Counted from the first letter of the stretch, positions 1 through 6,745 are shown. The stretch: DNA of 10,272 bases from Myxococcales bacterium (GCA_030622585.1 JAUXFZ010000046.1:1-10272); one strand, 5' to 3'. Numbers and translations: made by a program. Notes: generated by a model from the sequence alone, not told the origin.

Positions 1-409
1 CGAGCAAGAGCGCTTCGCCGGCTTCGCTGAGGTGATAGACGGCGTCTCCTACTTCCGACCGCACGCTCGCGGTGTCCACTCCCTTCACCGCCGCCCGCAT
101 GGTCTGCAGCGCAAGTGTCCGAGCAGGGATCGGGTCACTTAGCTTCCACCACGCTGGCGCGGAAGGTGCCTGCACGAGCCGTAAGACGAGCCCTTCCCAG
201 GCGCAGATCTGCAAGCAATTCTCGAGCACCTGGCGAGGCGACGTGGCCACGCGGCGATCGATGTTGGCCCCCACCACCTGACTCGACTCCAACGAAAGCG
301 TCGCCCGGCGACCCTCGCCATGGACGTGCAACGTGCCACTCGCACCTGCCCGATCGAGTCTGATCAGAACCCGGCAAACGGTCGCGGCGCTAGAGAGCGC
401 GAGCATCAT
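1..409 (-). CDS. Partial protein with DUF4388-like N-terminal region (cut by left edge)
   Basis: An open frame runs from ATG at 409 (or the adjacent ATG at 406) to the window edge, 136 codons without a stop. An in-frame TGA at 425-427 limits the start to this ATG pair. GAGG at 410-413 abuts the first ATG, so the second ATG is the slightly better-spaced start. Residues about 24-50 (ASGTLHVHG, then RRATLSLESSQVVGANID) resemble the 'sGtL.v..g.r.a.l.l..G.vvgA' pattern of DUF4388/PATAN-like domains, common in Myxococcota signalling proteins. A later stretch (SDPIPARTLALQTMRAA, then YHLSEAGEALL) looks like the helical tail that follows such domains. It lies 36 nt downstream of the TPR/HTH gene on the same strand, so the two are probably cotranscribed. 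The family assignment is by pattern only; the rest of the protein lies outside the window. Confidence 0.6.
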   Translation of the reverse strand, partial: MMLALSSAATVCRVLIRLDRAGASGTLHVHGEGRRATLSLESSQVVGANIDRRVATSPRQVLENCLQICAWEGLVLRLVQAPSAPAWWKLSDPIPARTLALQTMRAAVKGVDTASVRSEVGDAVYHLSEAGEALLL

Positions 410-445
410 CCTCGGATATGCGATTCACCGAACGGTGGCTAGTTT

Positions 446-1390
446 TCAGCGCGATGCTGCGTAGCGAGGGTCGCCCGGGCGCAACGCCAGCGCGTTTCGG
501 ATTTGCGCGAATCGCGCGGACACCGATGTTGGAGCGACGCCATACCGCCGCGCCACCTCAGCTTGCGTGCACCCCGGACGCTGCTCGACGACCGCAATCG
601 CGTACTCGAGCGCCGCGGCCAACACCTCGGGCTTGGTGACGCGAAGCGCGCAGTGCGCCTGCATGTCGGACCATAGTTGTGTGGCGCGTTCGATCTCCGC
701 GCGGGAATACCCGGCTTCGCTCATCTTGAGTTGCACCGTTTCGGCCACACGATCACCCGGGCGCCGGCGGACCGCCGCGGGTGCCGCGGGTGCCGCGGGC
801 CTGTCGGTGGCGCCGGCCTCGATCCATTCAACGAGCACGCGGTGATCTGGATTGCACGGGCCCTTCTCTATGGCGAGCTGGGCAAGTGCTTGCGCTTGGT
901 CGAGATCACCGAGGCGCGCGGCGCAATGCGCGAGCGAGCCGATGATCTCATCGTGCTCCGGCTCGAGCTGATACGCGCGGCGAAGGTAGGGCTCCGCACC
1001 AGCGGGATCGTCGAGCGCGACATCCATGAGATGGCCTAGGTTGTGGTGATACCAGGGCGTCTGCGGGGCGAGGTTCGATGCCTCTCCATAACAACGGACC
1101 GCGATGTGATAGTTGCCGAGCAGCGCGTGGCACAGGCCCATGAGCGCATAAACCACATCGTCGTCGGTGCAGTGGGCGAGCACGCGCCGAAGGTGCAGCG
1201 CGGCCTTCCAAGGGTTGTCTTCTAGGTGAAGCTCCGCGAGGTGGCGGTGCGCGAAGAGCGATGCCTCGCTGCCCTCCTCGGCGGCCGACACCAACTGCGT
1301 CAGCAAACCTTCCGCTCGCTTGGACGATGCCTCGAGCGCTTCTTCAGCGCGTTCCCAAAGCTCTTCGACCGTCCTTGCCCGTTGACCCAT
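446..1390 (-). CDS. TPR protein with C-terminal helix-turn-helix-like domain
   Basis: This 314-residue protein looks cytoplasmic, with no signal peptide or membrane segment. Residues about 5-45 are a charged helix. Residues about 46-195 form tandem TPR-like helix pairs (LAELHLEDNPWKAALHLRRVL; YALMGLCHALLGNYHIAVRCY; HHNLGHLMDVALDDPAGAEPY; GSLAHCAARLGDLDQAQALA). An Ala/Pro linker spans 198-206, then a second helical domain spans about 212-310. Its end, TQAEVARRYGVAPTSVSARF (275-294), reads as a helix-turn-helix. The preceding KPEVLAAALEYAI (253-265) with the HTH resembles the C-terminal domain I recall as DUF6398. TPRs usually bind protein partners and the HTH suggests DNA or RNA contact, so a regulatory role is inferred. 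No strong Shine-Dalgarno precedes the ATG; an inverted repeat (1392-1405) sits just upstream and could be an operator. The gene is divergent from the 1581-2066 gene and upstream of the partial gene at 1-409. Confidence 0.8.
   Translation of the reverse strand: MGQRARTVEELWERAEEALEASSKRAEGLLTQLVSAAEEGSEASLFAHRHLAELHLEDNPWKAALHLRRVLAHCTDDDVVYALMGLCHALLGNYHIAVRCYGEASNLAPQTPWYHHNLGHLMDVALDDPAGAEPYLRRAYQLEPEHDEIIGSLAHCAARLGDLDQAQALAQLAIEKGPCNPDHRVLVEWIEAGATDRPAAPAAPAAVRRRPGDRVAETVQLKMSEAGYSRAEIERATQLWSDMQAHCALRVTKPEVLAAALEYAIAVVEQRPGCTQAEVARRYGVAPTSVSARFAQIRNALALRPGDPRYAASR
774..800. repeat. Three tandem copies of a 9-bp unit inside the TPR/HTH gene
   Basis: GCCGCGGGT occurs at 774-782 and 783-791, with a third copy at 792-800 ending in C instead of T. 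The unit length is a multiple of three, so the repeat keeps frame and encodes the Ala/Ala/Pro linker between the TPR and HTH-like domains. Copy number could change the linker length by slippage without breaking the gene. Confidence 0.8.
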
Positions 1391-1391
1391 T

Positions 1392-1405
1392 GCTATTCGT
1401 ATAGC
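1392..1405. promoter_or_regulatory. Small inverted repeat at the start of the TPR/HTH gene
   Basis: GCTAT-TCGT-ATAGC is a perfect 5-bp inverted repeat with a 4-bp spacer. It ends 1 bp from the start codon (1388-1390) of the minus-strand gene. An operator or a 5'-UTR hairpin is possible; arms this short can also arise by chance. Confidence 0.3.
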
Positions 1406-1427
1406 TGGTCATTTTTTTGAGCGCAAG

Positions 1428-1497
1428 AGTCGACAACTCCGAGCACACACGCGGAACTGCGAGGACCTGCGGCGCATCCGGCGCGTCGTTGTCGACT
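1428..1497. repeat. Perfect 10-bp inverted repeat in the divergent intergenic region
   Basis: AGTCGACAAC at 1428-1437 is matched by its exact reverse complement GTTGTCGACT at 1488-1497, with 50 bp between. Each arm contains the palindrome GTCGAC. The left arm also sits in a shorter inverted repeat, GAGT-CGACA-ACTC (1427-1439). The pair lies between two divergent genes, where paired operator sites are typical. No terminator-like T-run follows either arm, so two regulator-binding sites are the more natural reading. This is inference. Confidence 0.45.
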
Positions 1498-1548
1498 TCG
1501 ATTCCACGAAACTGCACTCGGAGCGAGCTTGAGGTATGCTGCGGGCAG

Positions 1549-1566
1549 TTGACCCTCGGAGGTCAA
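1549..1566 (+). promoter_or_regulatory. Inverted repeat overlapping the GGAGG ribosome-binding site
   Basis: TTGACC (1549-1554) and GGTCAA (1561-1566) are perfect 6-bp arms around the loop CTCGGA. The purine-rich Shine-Dalgarno GGAGG (1558-1562) lies across the loop and the 3' arm, so folding of the RNA would partly hide it. The same symmetry could instead be a DNA operator (TTGACC-N6-GGTCAA). A second, weaker Shine-Dalgarno-like AAAGGA occurs at 1565-1570. Confidence 0.4.
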
Positions 1567-1569
1567 AGG

Positions 1570-1584
1570 ATGGCGAAACGATGA
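1570..1584 (+). other. Candidate leader mini-ORF (4 codons) overlapping the next start
   Basis: ATG at 1570 lies 7 nt after GGAGG, the best ribosome-binding spacing in this leader. It reads Met-Ala-Lys-Arg and then stops at TGA (1582-1584). That stop overlaps the tandem ATGs at 1581 and 1584 of the downstream frame. A ribosome finishing the mini-ORF would stop exactly on the main start, which would suit translational coupling. It may equally be fortuitous. Confidence 0.3.
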
Positions 1585-2066
1585 TGCCTGAAGAATTCGA
1601 CGAAAAGGGTTCCGCCGACCCCGAACAGGGAGAGCGGGAACGCCGCTGGTCCGAAGGTGTCCTTCGCGACACCTTACGCAAAGCCGTCGAGAAGGGCATC
1701 GAAGCGGGCGTCGGAACGCTACGGAGCGCGGATAGCGCGCTTCGCGGCGTCACTCAGGACGGTAAGCTCCCCAAGGAGATCATCGGCTACGTTTTCGCAT
1801 CGGTCGATGAGACGAAAAACGCAATGGTTCGCGGTGTCGCGAAGGAAGTGCGAGATTTCCTGGAAGCCACCGACATGGCGGGCGAGTTCTACAAGGCTCT
1901 GACTTCGTTGTCGTTCGAGGTGAAGACCGAGATTCGCTTCATCCCCAACGATGCGGGTGGCGTTCGACCTCAGGTCAGGGCCCGCGCGGTGCAAAAGCGC
2001 AAGCGGCGCAAGGACGTGGCGGAAACGGAGCAGATCATCCCGCCCGACGATGCCGGCGAGACCTGA
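1581..2066 (+). CDS. Conserved-type helical hypothetical protein, basic C-terminus
   Basis: I do not recognise a named family. The 161-residue product (start ATG 1581 or 1584; the in-frame ATG at 1536 lies upstream of the ribosome-binding sites and is less likely) has no signal peptide or membrane segment. Residues 1-25 are acidic and polar. Residues about 25-120 are mostly amphipathic helix (LRDTLRKAVEKGIEAGVGTL; LPKEIIGYVFASVDETKNAM; VAKEVRDFLEAT). The segment LTSLSFEVKTEIRFIPND ends the core and is followed by a basic run (VQKRKRRK) and an acidic tail. The pattern resembles hypothetical proteins I recall from myxobacterial genomes; a phasin-like or surface-associated helical protein is conceivable but unproven. 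It ends 5 nt before cobA-hemD and is probably cotranscribed with it. Confidence 0.75.
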   Translation: MMPEEFDEKGSADPEQGERERRWSEGVLRDTLRKAVEKGIEAGVGTLRSADSALRGVTQDGKLPKEIIGYVFASVDETKNAMVRGVAKEVRDFLEATDMAGEFYKALTSLSFEVKTEIRFIPNDAGGVRPQVRARAVQKRKRRKDVAETEQIIPPDDAGET

Positions 2067-2071
2067 GCGCC

Positions 2072-3613
2072 ATGAACGGACCCGGCACAGTGTACCTGGT
2101 GGGTGCCGGCCCCGGCGACCCAGAGCTCATCACCGCGCGCGGGCTGCGACGCCTGCGCGAAGCGGACCTGGTTCTCTACGACGCGCTCGTCCATCCCGAT
2201 CAGCTGAGCGCGGCGAGGCCCGACGCCGAGCTCGTATTCGTCGGCAAGCGTGCGGGTCGCGCTAGCGAGCGGCAAAGCGAGATCAATCGGCAGATGGTCA
2301 AGGCCGCCCGCAAGGGCAAGACGGTCGTACGCCTCAAGGGTGGTGACCCCTACCTGTTCGGGCGCGGCTCCGAGGAAGCCGAGCTACTGGCGTCCGAGGG
2401 AATTCCGTTCGAGGTGGTCCCGGGCGTGCCCTCCCCGCTTGCCGCCACCGCGTACGCGGGCCTCTCGTTGACGCACCGCGAGCTCGCGTCGAGCGTCGCG
2501 TACGTGACAGCGACGGAATCGGTCGAGAAGGACCGGGTCGGGCACGACTGGTCGAAGCTGGCCACGGCCACCCAGACGCTCGTCATTTTCATGGGGATGC
2601 GCAAGCTCGACTCGATCATGAAGCTGTTGATCGAGCACGGGCGACCCGCCGACACGCCCGCGGCCGTGGTCCAATGGGCGTCACTGCCAAAGCAACGCAC
2701 GGTCACCGGAACACTTGCCGACATTCATGAGCGCGCGACCGGAGCGGGGCTCGGCGTGCCGGCACTCACGATCGTCGGTGACGTCGTGCGCTTGCGCGAC
2801 AACCTTCGTTGGTTCGATACCAAGCCGCTGTTCGGGAAGCGCATTCTCGTGACGCGCGCGGTTCACCAAGCCGGGTCACTTGCATCGTTGATCCGCGACG
2901 AAGGCGCCCAGCCGATCTTGGCCCCAACCCTCCGCATCGCCCCCCCACCGGACCTCGGGCCATTGCGGGACGCGGTGACCCATCTCGATTGCTACGACTG
3001 GATACTGTTCACGAGCAGCAACACGGTCGATGCAGTCTTCTCGGCGATTGCCGAAGCCGGGCTCGACGCGCGGGCGCTTGGGGGCATCAAGGCGTGCGCG
3101 ATCGGCGTCAAGACAACAGAGGCCCTGGTGTCGCGCGGCATCCACGCGGACTTGGTTCCCGACGACGCGCGCGCCGAGGGCGTCATCGCCGCGCTCCGGC
3201 CCCTGCTGAGCGCTCGGACGCGTGTCCTGCTCCCGCGCGCTGAAGTTGCACGAGAGGTCTTGCCCGAGTCACTGCGGGAGGCGGGCGCGGAGGTAGAGGT
3301 CGTCTCGGCCTATCAGAACCTCTCGCCCGAGCCCAAAGAGGTCGTACGCATCCGGAACCTCGTCGATGCGGCCGAGGGCGACGCTGTGCTCTTCACGTCA
3401 TCTTCGACGGTTCAGAACCTATTCGACGTGCTCGGGCAGGACGCAGCGAAGCAGCTGGGCGCGCTCGACCTCTTTTCGATCGGACCCGTCACGACCGAAA
3501 CCGCCGAGCGGCTCGGCCTTCACGTCGCAGCCACATCACCCGGCCAGACGATCGAATCACTGGTCGCGACCGTGCGCGCGTACTATGCCCCACCCGAAGA
3601 TGCGGATGCCTAG
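2072..3613 (+). CDS. cobA-hemD: Uroporphyrinogen-III C-methyltransferase / uroporphyrinogen-III synthase fusion (CobA-HemD)
   Basis: This cytosolic bifunctional enzyme has 513 residues. Residues 1-250 are an SAM-dependent uroporphyrinogen-III methyltransferase (SUMT): VGAGPGDPELIT at 10-21, GGDPYLFGRG at 90-99 and the AYAGLSLTHR segment are family signatures. It methylates C2 and C7 of uroporphyrinogen III to precorrin-2, the entry to siroheme and cobalamin. From about 255 (GKRILVTRA) to 510 is a HemD domain, with the typical LFTSSNTVDA and LFTSSSTVQNLF repeats of its two lobes. HemD cyclises hydroxymethylbilane to uroporphyrinogen III, so the fusion supplies its own substrate. Such fusions are known in several phyla. 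No other heme gene lies in the window. No strong Shine-Dalgarno precedes the ATG, which is 5 nt after the upstream stop, suggesting coupling. Confidence 0.95.
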   Translation: MNGPGTVYLVGAGPGDPELITARGLRRLREADLVLYDALVHPDQLSAARPDAELVFVGKRAGRASERQSEINRQMVKAARKGKTVVRLKGGDPYLFGRGSEEAELLASEGIPFEVVPGVPSPLAATAYAGLSLTHRELASSVAYVTATESVEKDRVGHDWSKLATATQTLVIFMGMRKLDSIMKLLIEHGRPADTPAAVVQWASLPKQRTVTGTLADIHERATGAGLGVPALTIVGDVVRLRDNLRWFDTKPLFGKRILVTRAVHQAGSLASLIRDEGAQPILAPTLRIAPPPDLGPLRDAVTHLDCYDWILFTSSNTVDAVFSAIAEAGLDARALGGIKACAIGVKTTEALVSRGIHADLVPDDARAEGVIAALRPLLSARTRVLLPRAEVAREVLPESLREAGAEVEVVSAYQNLSPEPKEVVRIRNLVDAAEGDAVLFTSSSTVQNLFDVLGQDAAKQLGALDLFSIGPVTTETAERLGLHVAATSPGQTIESLVATVRAYYAPPEDADA

Positions 3614-4025
3614 GTTTAGACGGTTGCGGCCCCTCACGCTTCTCGCCCTCTTGGGGGCTTTGGGCACGTGGGGCACCGCTTGTGGCGATCCCTGCGGCGA
3701 GGCGGAGGACAGGCTAGTTCCGATGGCCGAGATGCCCTGCAGCATGACGAAGGCCGATGGCGTTTGGGAGTCACACCCGCTTCCGCCGATCATGGACGAG
3801 CAATGCTACTGGCTCGAGTTTCGCGGATGCAGCAGGTATGAAATCGAGCATCCGCTCGGACGGACGCCGGCTCTCGTCGTCGGCTACACCTCGTTCGACC
3901 CGGACGGCAGCTTCTCCACACCGGGCTCGGGCAATAGCTTCGTCATCGAGGAAGCCAACGACTCGACGGTGGTCGTCCGGAATGCCCAGAATCAGCTTTT
4001 TTACCTCAGGCTCGTGCTCGAGTGA
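3600..4025 (+). CDS. Small putative lipoprotein, cysteine-containing
   Basis: I do not recognise a named family. Starting at ATG 3600 (or ATG 3606) gives 141 residues whose first codons overlap the cobA-hemD stop. The open frame extends further upstream, but only this start yields a signal peptide. The n-region is basic (RFRRLR), the hydrophobic stretch LTLLALLGALGTWG follows, and Cys28 comes after G-T-A. That is a lipobox-like site, although position -3 is Gly rather than the usual Leu. The mature part carries four further Cys (32, 47, 69, 77), enough for two disulfides, consistent with an exported fold. The C-terminal half looks beta-rich (VVGYTSFDPDGSF; STVVVRNAQNQLFYLRLVL). It is the last gene of the 1581-4025 block, followed by about 90 bp before clpS. 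Function unknown. Confidence 0.7.
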   Translation: MRMPRFRRLRPLTLLALLGALGTWGTACGDPCGEAEDRLVPMAEMPCSMTKADGVWESHPLPPIMDEQCYWLEFRGCSRYEIEHPLGRTPALVVGYTSFDPDGSFSTPGSGNSFVIEEANDSTVVVRNAQNQLFYLRLVLE

Positions 4026-4117
4026 CCCCCTAGCGGATCGCGGCAACCGGCCTTAGATTGCCCAAACGCCTGTTCATCCCGGGCTGGGCGGGGCCACGGA
4101 AAGCGCTAAAATAGAGA

Positions 4118-4450
4118 ATGGCCGACAGGTTCGAGAACGACGCCGGGACGACCACCCAGGTCAAACCGGAGAAAAAGCTCAAACGCCCACGGCTCTACCG
4201 GGTTCTTCTACACAATGATGATTACACTACCAGGGAGTTTGTGGTTCAGGTTCTGCACACCGTCTTCAATCGCGGAGAGCAAGATGCGATCCGCATCATG
4301 CTCCACGTTCATCACAACGGCGTCGGCGTCGCCGGGGTCTTCACACGTGAAGTCGCCGAAACCAAGGTCCAGCGCGTCGAGCGAATGGCCCACGAGCACG
4401 AGTTTCCCTTGCGCCTGACCATGGAGCCTGAAGAGGAGGAAGATACTTAG
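4118..4450 (+). CDS. clpS: ClpS, N-degron adaptor of ClpA
   Basis: The 110-residue cytosolic adaptor delivers proteins with a destabilising N-terminal residue (Leu, Phe, Tyr, Trp) to ClpA. The N-terminal 23 residues are a flexible polar extension, needed in the family for substrate transfer. The core follows ClpS closely: YRVLLHNDDYT (27-37), with N33, D34 and D35 matching E. coli N34/D35/D36; H65 in MLHVHHNG matching H66; then GVFTREVAETKV. These residues bind the alpha-amino group. Position 39, E. coli gatekeeper Met40, is Arg (codon AGG at 4232-4234), and 38 is Thr instead of Pro. The usual Cys before GVF is Ala. An AGAGA just upstream of ATG is a weak ribosome site. The gene lies 2 nt before clpA. 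Identity is secure; the effect of Arg39 on specificity is not. Confidence 0.95.
   Translation: MADRFENDAGTTTQVKPEKKLKRPRLYRVLLHNDDYTTREFVVQVLHTVFNRGEQDAIRIMLHVHHNGVGVAGVFTREVAETKVQRVERMAHEHEFPLRLTMEPEEEEDT
4434..4439 (+). promoter_or_regulatory. Shine-Dalgarno for clpA inside the clpS 3' end
   Basis: AGGAGG lies 13 nt before the clpA ATG, within the GAA/GAG-rich codons of the ClpS acidic tail. The spacing is a little long, and reinitiation by ribosomes that finish clpS at 4448-4450 is likely to contribute. Confidence 0.5.
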
Positions 4451-4452
4451 CC

Positions 4453-6729
4453 ATGGCCGGTCCCGTCATCGACAAAGAGCTTCAAGCCACCCTTCGCAAA
4501 GCATTCGACCGCGCGGGGTTGATGCGCCACGAGTACGTGACGCTCGAGCACCTGCTCCTCGCCCTTACCGAAGACCCCGCGGCGTCGAAGGCGCTCCGAG
4601 CATGTGGCGCCAACATCGGCCGCCTTCGAAAGCAGCTCGAGGACTTCATGCAAGAGCGCCTGTCGCGCGTGCCCGAGGCCGTCACGGTGGAACCGCACCA
4701 AACGCTGGCCGTGGAACGCGTCCTTCAGCGCGCGGCTATTCACGCGATCTCATCGGAGATGAAGACCATCGACGGCAGCAACGTGCTCGTCCAGATCCTC
4801 AAGGAGGAAGAATCCTACGCTGCGTTCGTGCTGCAAGAGGCGGGGGTGAGCCCGCTGGACCTCAAGCGCTACATCGCCCACGGCGTAGGGACTGACATCG
4901 TCCCCGGCGAGAGCGACGCCTACACCGACGCCGGCTTCGACGAGGAAGAGGACGAGTCGTCCGCGGGGCGCGATCCACTGGAAGCGTTCGCGACCGATCT
5001 GATCGCCGAGGCTGCCGCGGGGCGCATCGACCCGTTGATCGGCCGCGACGAGGAGCTCGATCGCACCGTTCAGGTGCTTTGCCGCCGCCGCAAAAACAAT
5101 CCCATCTACGTGGGCGAGTCCGGGGTAGGCAAGACCGCGATGGCGGAAGGGCTTGCCCGGCGGGTCTACGAAGGCCGCGTCCCGGAGGTGCTCGCAGGCG
5201 CACAGATCTACTCGCTCGACATGGGCGCCCTCCTCGCCGGAACCAAGTTCCGCGGCCAGTTCGAGGAACGGCTCAAAGGGATCATGACGCGCCTCGAAGA
5301 GCTCGACAACGCCATCCTCTTCATCGATGAGATCCACACCATCGTCGGAGCCGGCGCGACGACCGGAAGCTCGATGGATGCGTCCAACATTCTCAAACCA
5401 GCGTTGGCGTCCGGCAAGCTCCGGTGCCTCGGGTCGACGACTTATACTGATTTCAAGCAACTCGACCGCGACCGGGCTCTGGCCCGCCGGTTCCAGAAGA
5501 TCGAAGTGCACGAGCCTTCCGTCGAGGACACCGTGGAAATTCTCAAGGGCCTCCGTCAGTACTACGAGGACCACCACGACGTGAAGTACGATGACGACGC
5601 TCTCGAGGCAGCGGCCCATCTCGCGCAGAAACACATCGTCGAACGCTTCTTGCCGGACAAAGCCATCGACGTGATCGACGAGGCTGGCTCGCTCGAGCGC
5701 ATGCGCCCCGAGAGCGAGCGGACGCATCGAATCACGGTCAAGGAGGTCGAGCAGGTCGTGAGCAAGATGGCTCGCGTCCCGGTCGAATCCGTGAGCGCGA
5801 AGGAGCGCGACCAGCTCAAAGACCTTGGCCCCGAGCTTCGCAAGGTGATCTTCGGGCAGGACGCGGCCATCGAGAAGGTCGTCAGCGCCATCACTCTGGC
5901 CCGAGCGGGTCTGCGCGCGGACCACAAGCCCATCGGGTCTTTCTTGTTCGCCGGCCCCACCGGCGTTGGCAAGACGGAGTTGGCTCGACAGCTCGCTCGC
6001 GTGATGGGCGTCGAGCTCCTCAGGTTCGACATGAGCGAGTACGGCGAGCGTCATTCGGTGTCCCGGCTCATCGGGGCACCTCCAGGCTATGTCGGCTTCG
6101 ACCAGGGTGGCCTGCTCACCGACGCGGTTCGCAAGCACCCGCACGCCGTGGTGATTCTCGACGAGATCGAGAAGGCTCACGGCGAGCTGTTCAACATCCT
6201 GTTGCAGGTGATGGACCATGCGAAGCTCACCGACAACAACGGGCGTGAAGCCGATTTCCGCAACATCGTTCTCGTCATGACGACCAACGCGGGTGCCTTC
6301 GAGGCCACGGAGAAGGTCGTCGGCTTTGGCGGCGACGAACACACAGATTTCGCCAAGGGGCGTACGCGGCAGGCGATCGAACGCATCTTCACCCCAGAGT
6401 TTCGCAATCGCCTGGACGCCTCGGTGTACTTCGACGGGCTCGGCAAGGATGTGATTCGCCGGGTGGTCGACAAAGAGGTCGCTCTACTGAGCGACATGCT
6501 CGCCGACAAGCAGGTGGAGTTAGAGCTAAGCGAGGCGGCGCGGGAGTGGCTTGCGACGCACGGCTACGACCCGCAGATGGGAGCGCGTCCGATGGCGCGG
6601 CTCGTCGAGCAGAAGCTCAAAAAACCGCTCGCCGAGGCGATGGTGTTTGGAAGCCTGAAAGAAGGCGGGGCAGCGCTCGCCGAAGTCCAAGACGACGATA
6701 TCGTTCTGTCCTTCCCAGCGTTGCGCTAG
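4453..6729 (+). CDS. clpA: ClpA, AAA+ unfoldase of the ClpAP protease
   Basis: At 758 residues the protein matches E. coli ClpA in length. It is a hexameric AAA+ unfoldase that threads substrates into ClpP. Residues 1-145 are the Clp N-domain that binds ClpS. An acidic linker (about 150-175, GFDEEEDESS) follows. NBD1 has Walker A GESGVGKT (221-228) and Walker B ILFIDE (288-293). NBD2 has Walker A GPTGVGKT (501-508) and Walker B VVILDE (566-571). There is no ClpB-type long middle coiled coil between them, and the C-terminus (GYDPQMGARPMARLVEQKLKKPLA) follows ClpA. The ClpP-docking loop carries V-G-F (623-625) where E. coli ClpA has I-G-L, so docking should be retained; clpP lies elsewhere. The start is 2 nt after the clpS stop and aat follows 16 nt downstream, giving a clpS-clpA-aat order that fits N-degron proteolysis. 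Confidence 0.97.
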   Translation: MAGPVIDKELQATLRKAFDRAGLMRHEYVTLEHLLLALTEDPAASKALRACGANIGRLRKQLEDFMQERLSRVPEAVTVEPHQTLAVERVLQRAAIHAISSEMKTIDGSNVLVQILKEEESYAAFVLQEAGVSPLDLKRYIAHGVGTDIVPGESDAYTDAGFDEEEDESSAGRDPLEAFATDLIAEAAAGRIDPLIGRDEELDRTVQVLCRRRKNNPIYVGESGVGKTAMAEGLARRVYEGRVPEVLAGAQIYSLDMGALLAGTKFRGQFEERLKGIMTRLEELDNAILFIDEIHTIVGAGATTGSSMDASNILKPALASGKLRCLGSTTYTDFKQLDRDRALARRFQKIEVHEPSVEDTVEILKGLRQYYEDHHDVKYDDDALEAAAHLAQKHIVERFLPDKAIDVIDEAGSLERMRPESERTHRITVKEVEQVVSKMARVPVESVSAKERDQLKDLGPELRKVIFGQDAAIEKVVSAITLARAGLRADHKPIGSFLFAGPTGVGKTELARQLARVMGVELLRFDMSEYGERHSVSRLIGAPPGYVGFDQGGLLTDAVRKHPHAVVILDEIEKAHGELFNILLQVMDHAKLTDNNGREADFRNIVLVMTTNAGAFEATEKVVGFGGDEHTDFAKGRTRQAIERIFTPEFRNRLDASVYFDGLGKDVIRRVVDKEVALLSDMLADKQVELELSEAAREWLATHGYDPQMGARPMARLVEQKLKKPLAEAMVFGSLKEGGAALAEVQDDDIVLSFPALR

Positions 6730-6745
6730 CATACGGCGTCCACTG

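Noticed and set aside
1392..1418. Rho-independent terminator (GCTAT/ATAGC stem followed by T7 at 1412-1418)
   Set aside because: The stem is only 5 bp and AT-rich, with 6 nt between it and the T-run. It lies upstream of, not after, both flanking genes.
4026..4117. Terminator and clpS promoter in the gap before clpS
   Set aside because: GGCAA...TTGCC (4042-4062) is a weak stem without a T-run. TAAAAT at 4107-4112 looks like a -10 box, but it would place the transcript start at the ATG, and no -35 match lies at the right distance.
4750..6342. Long minus-strand open frame (about 530 codons) antisense to clpA
   Set aside because: It mirrors the codon bias of clpA on the opposite strand. The product has no recognisable motif, while clpA carries all the expected motifs throughout the same bases.
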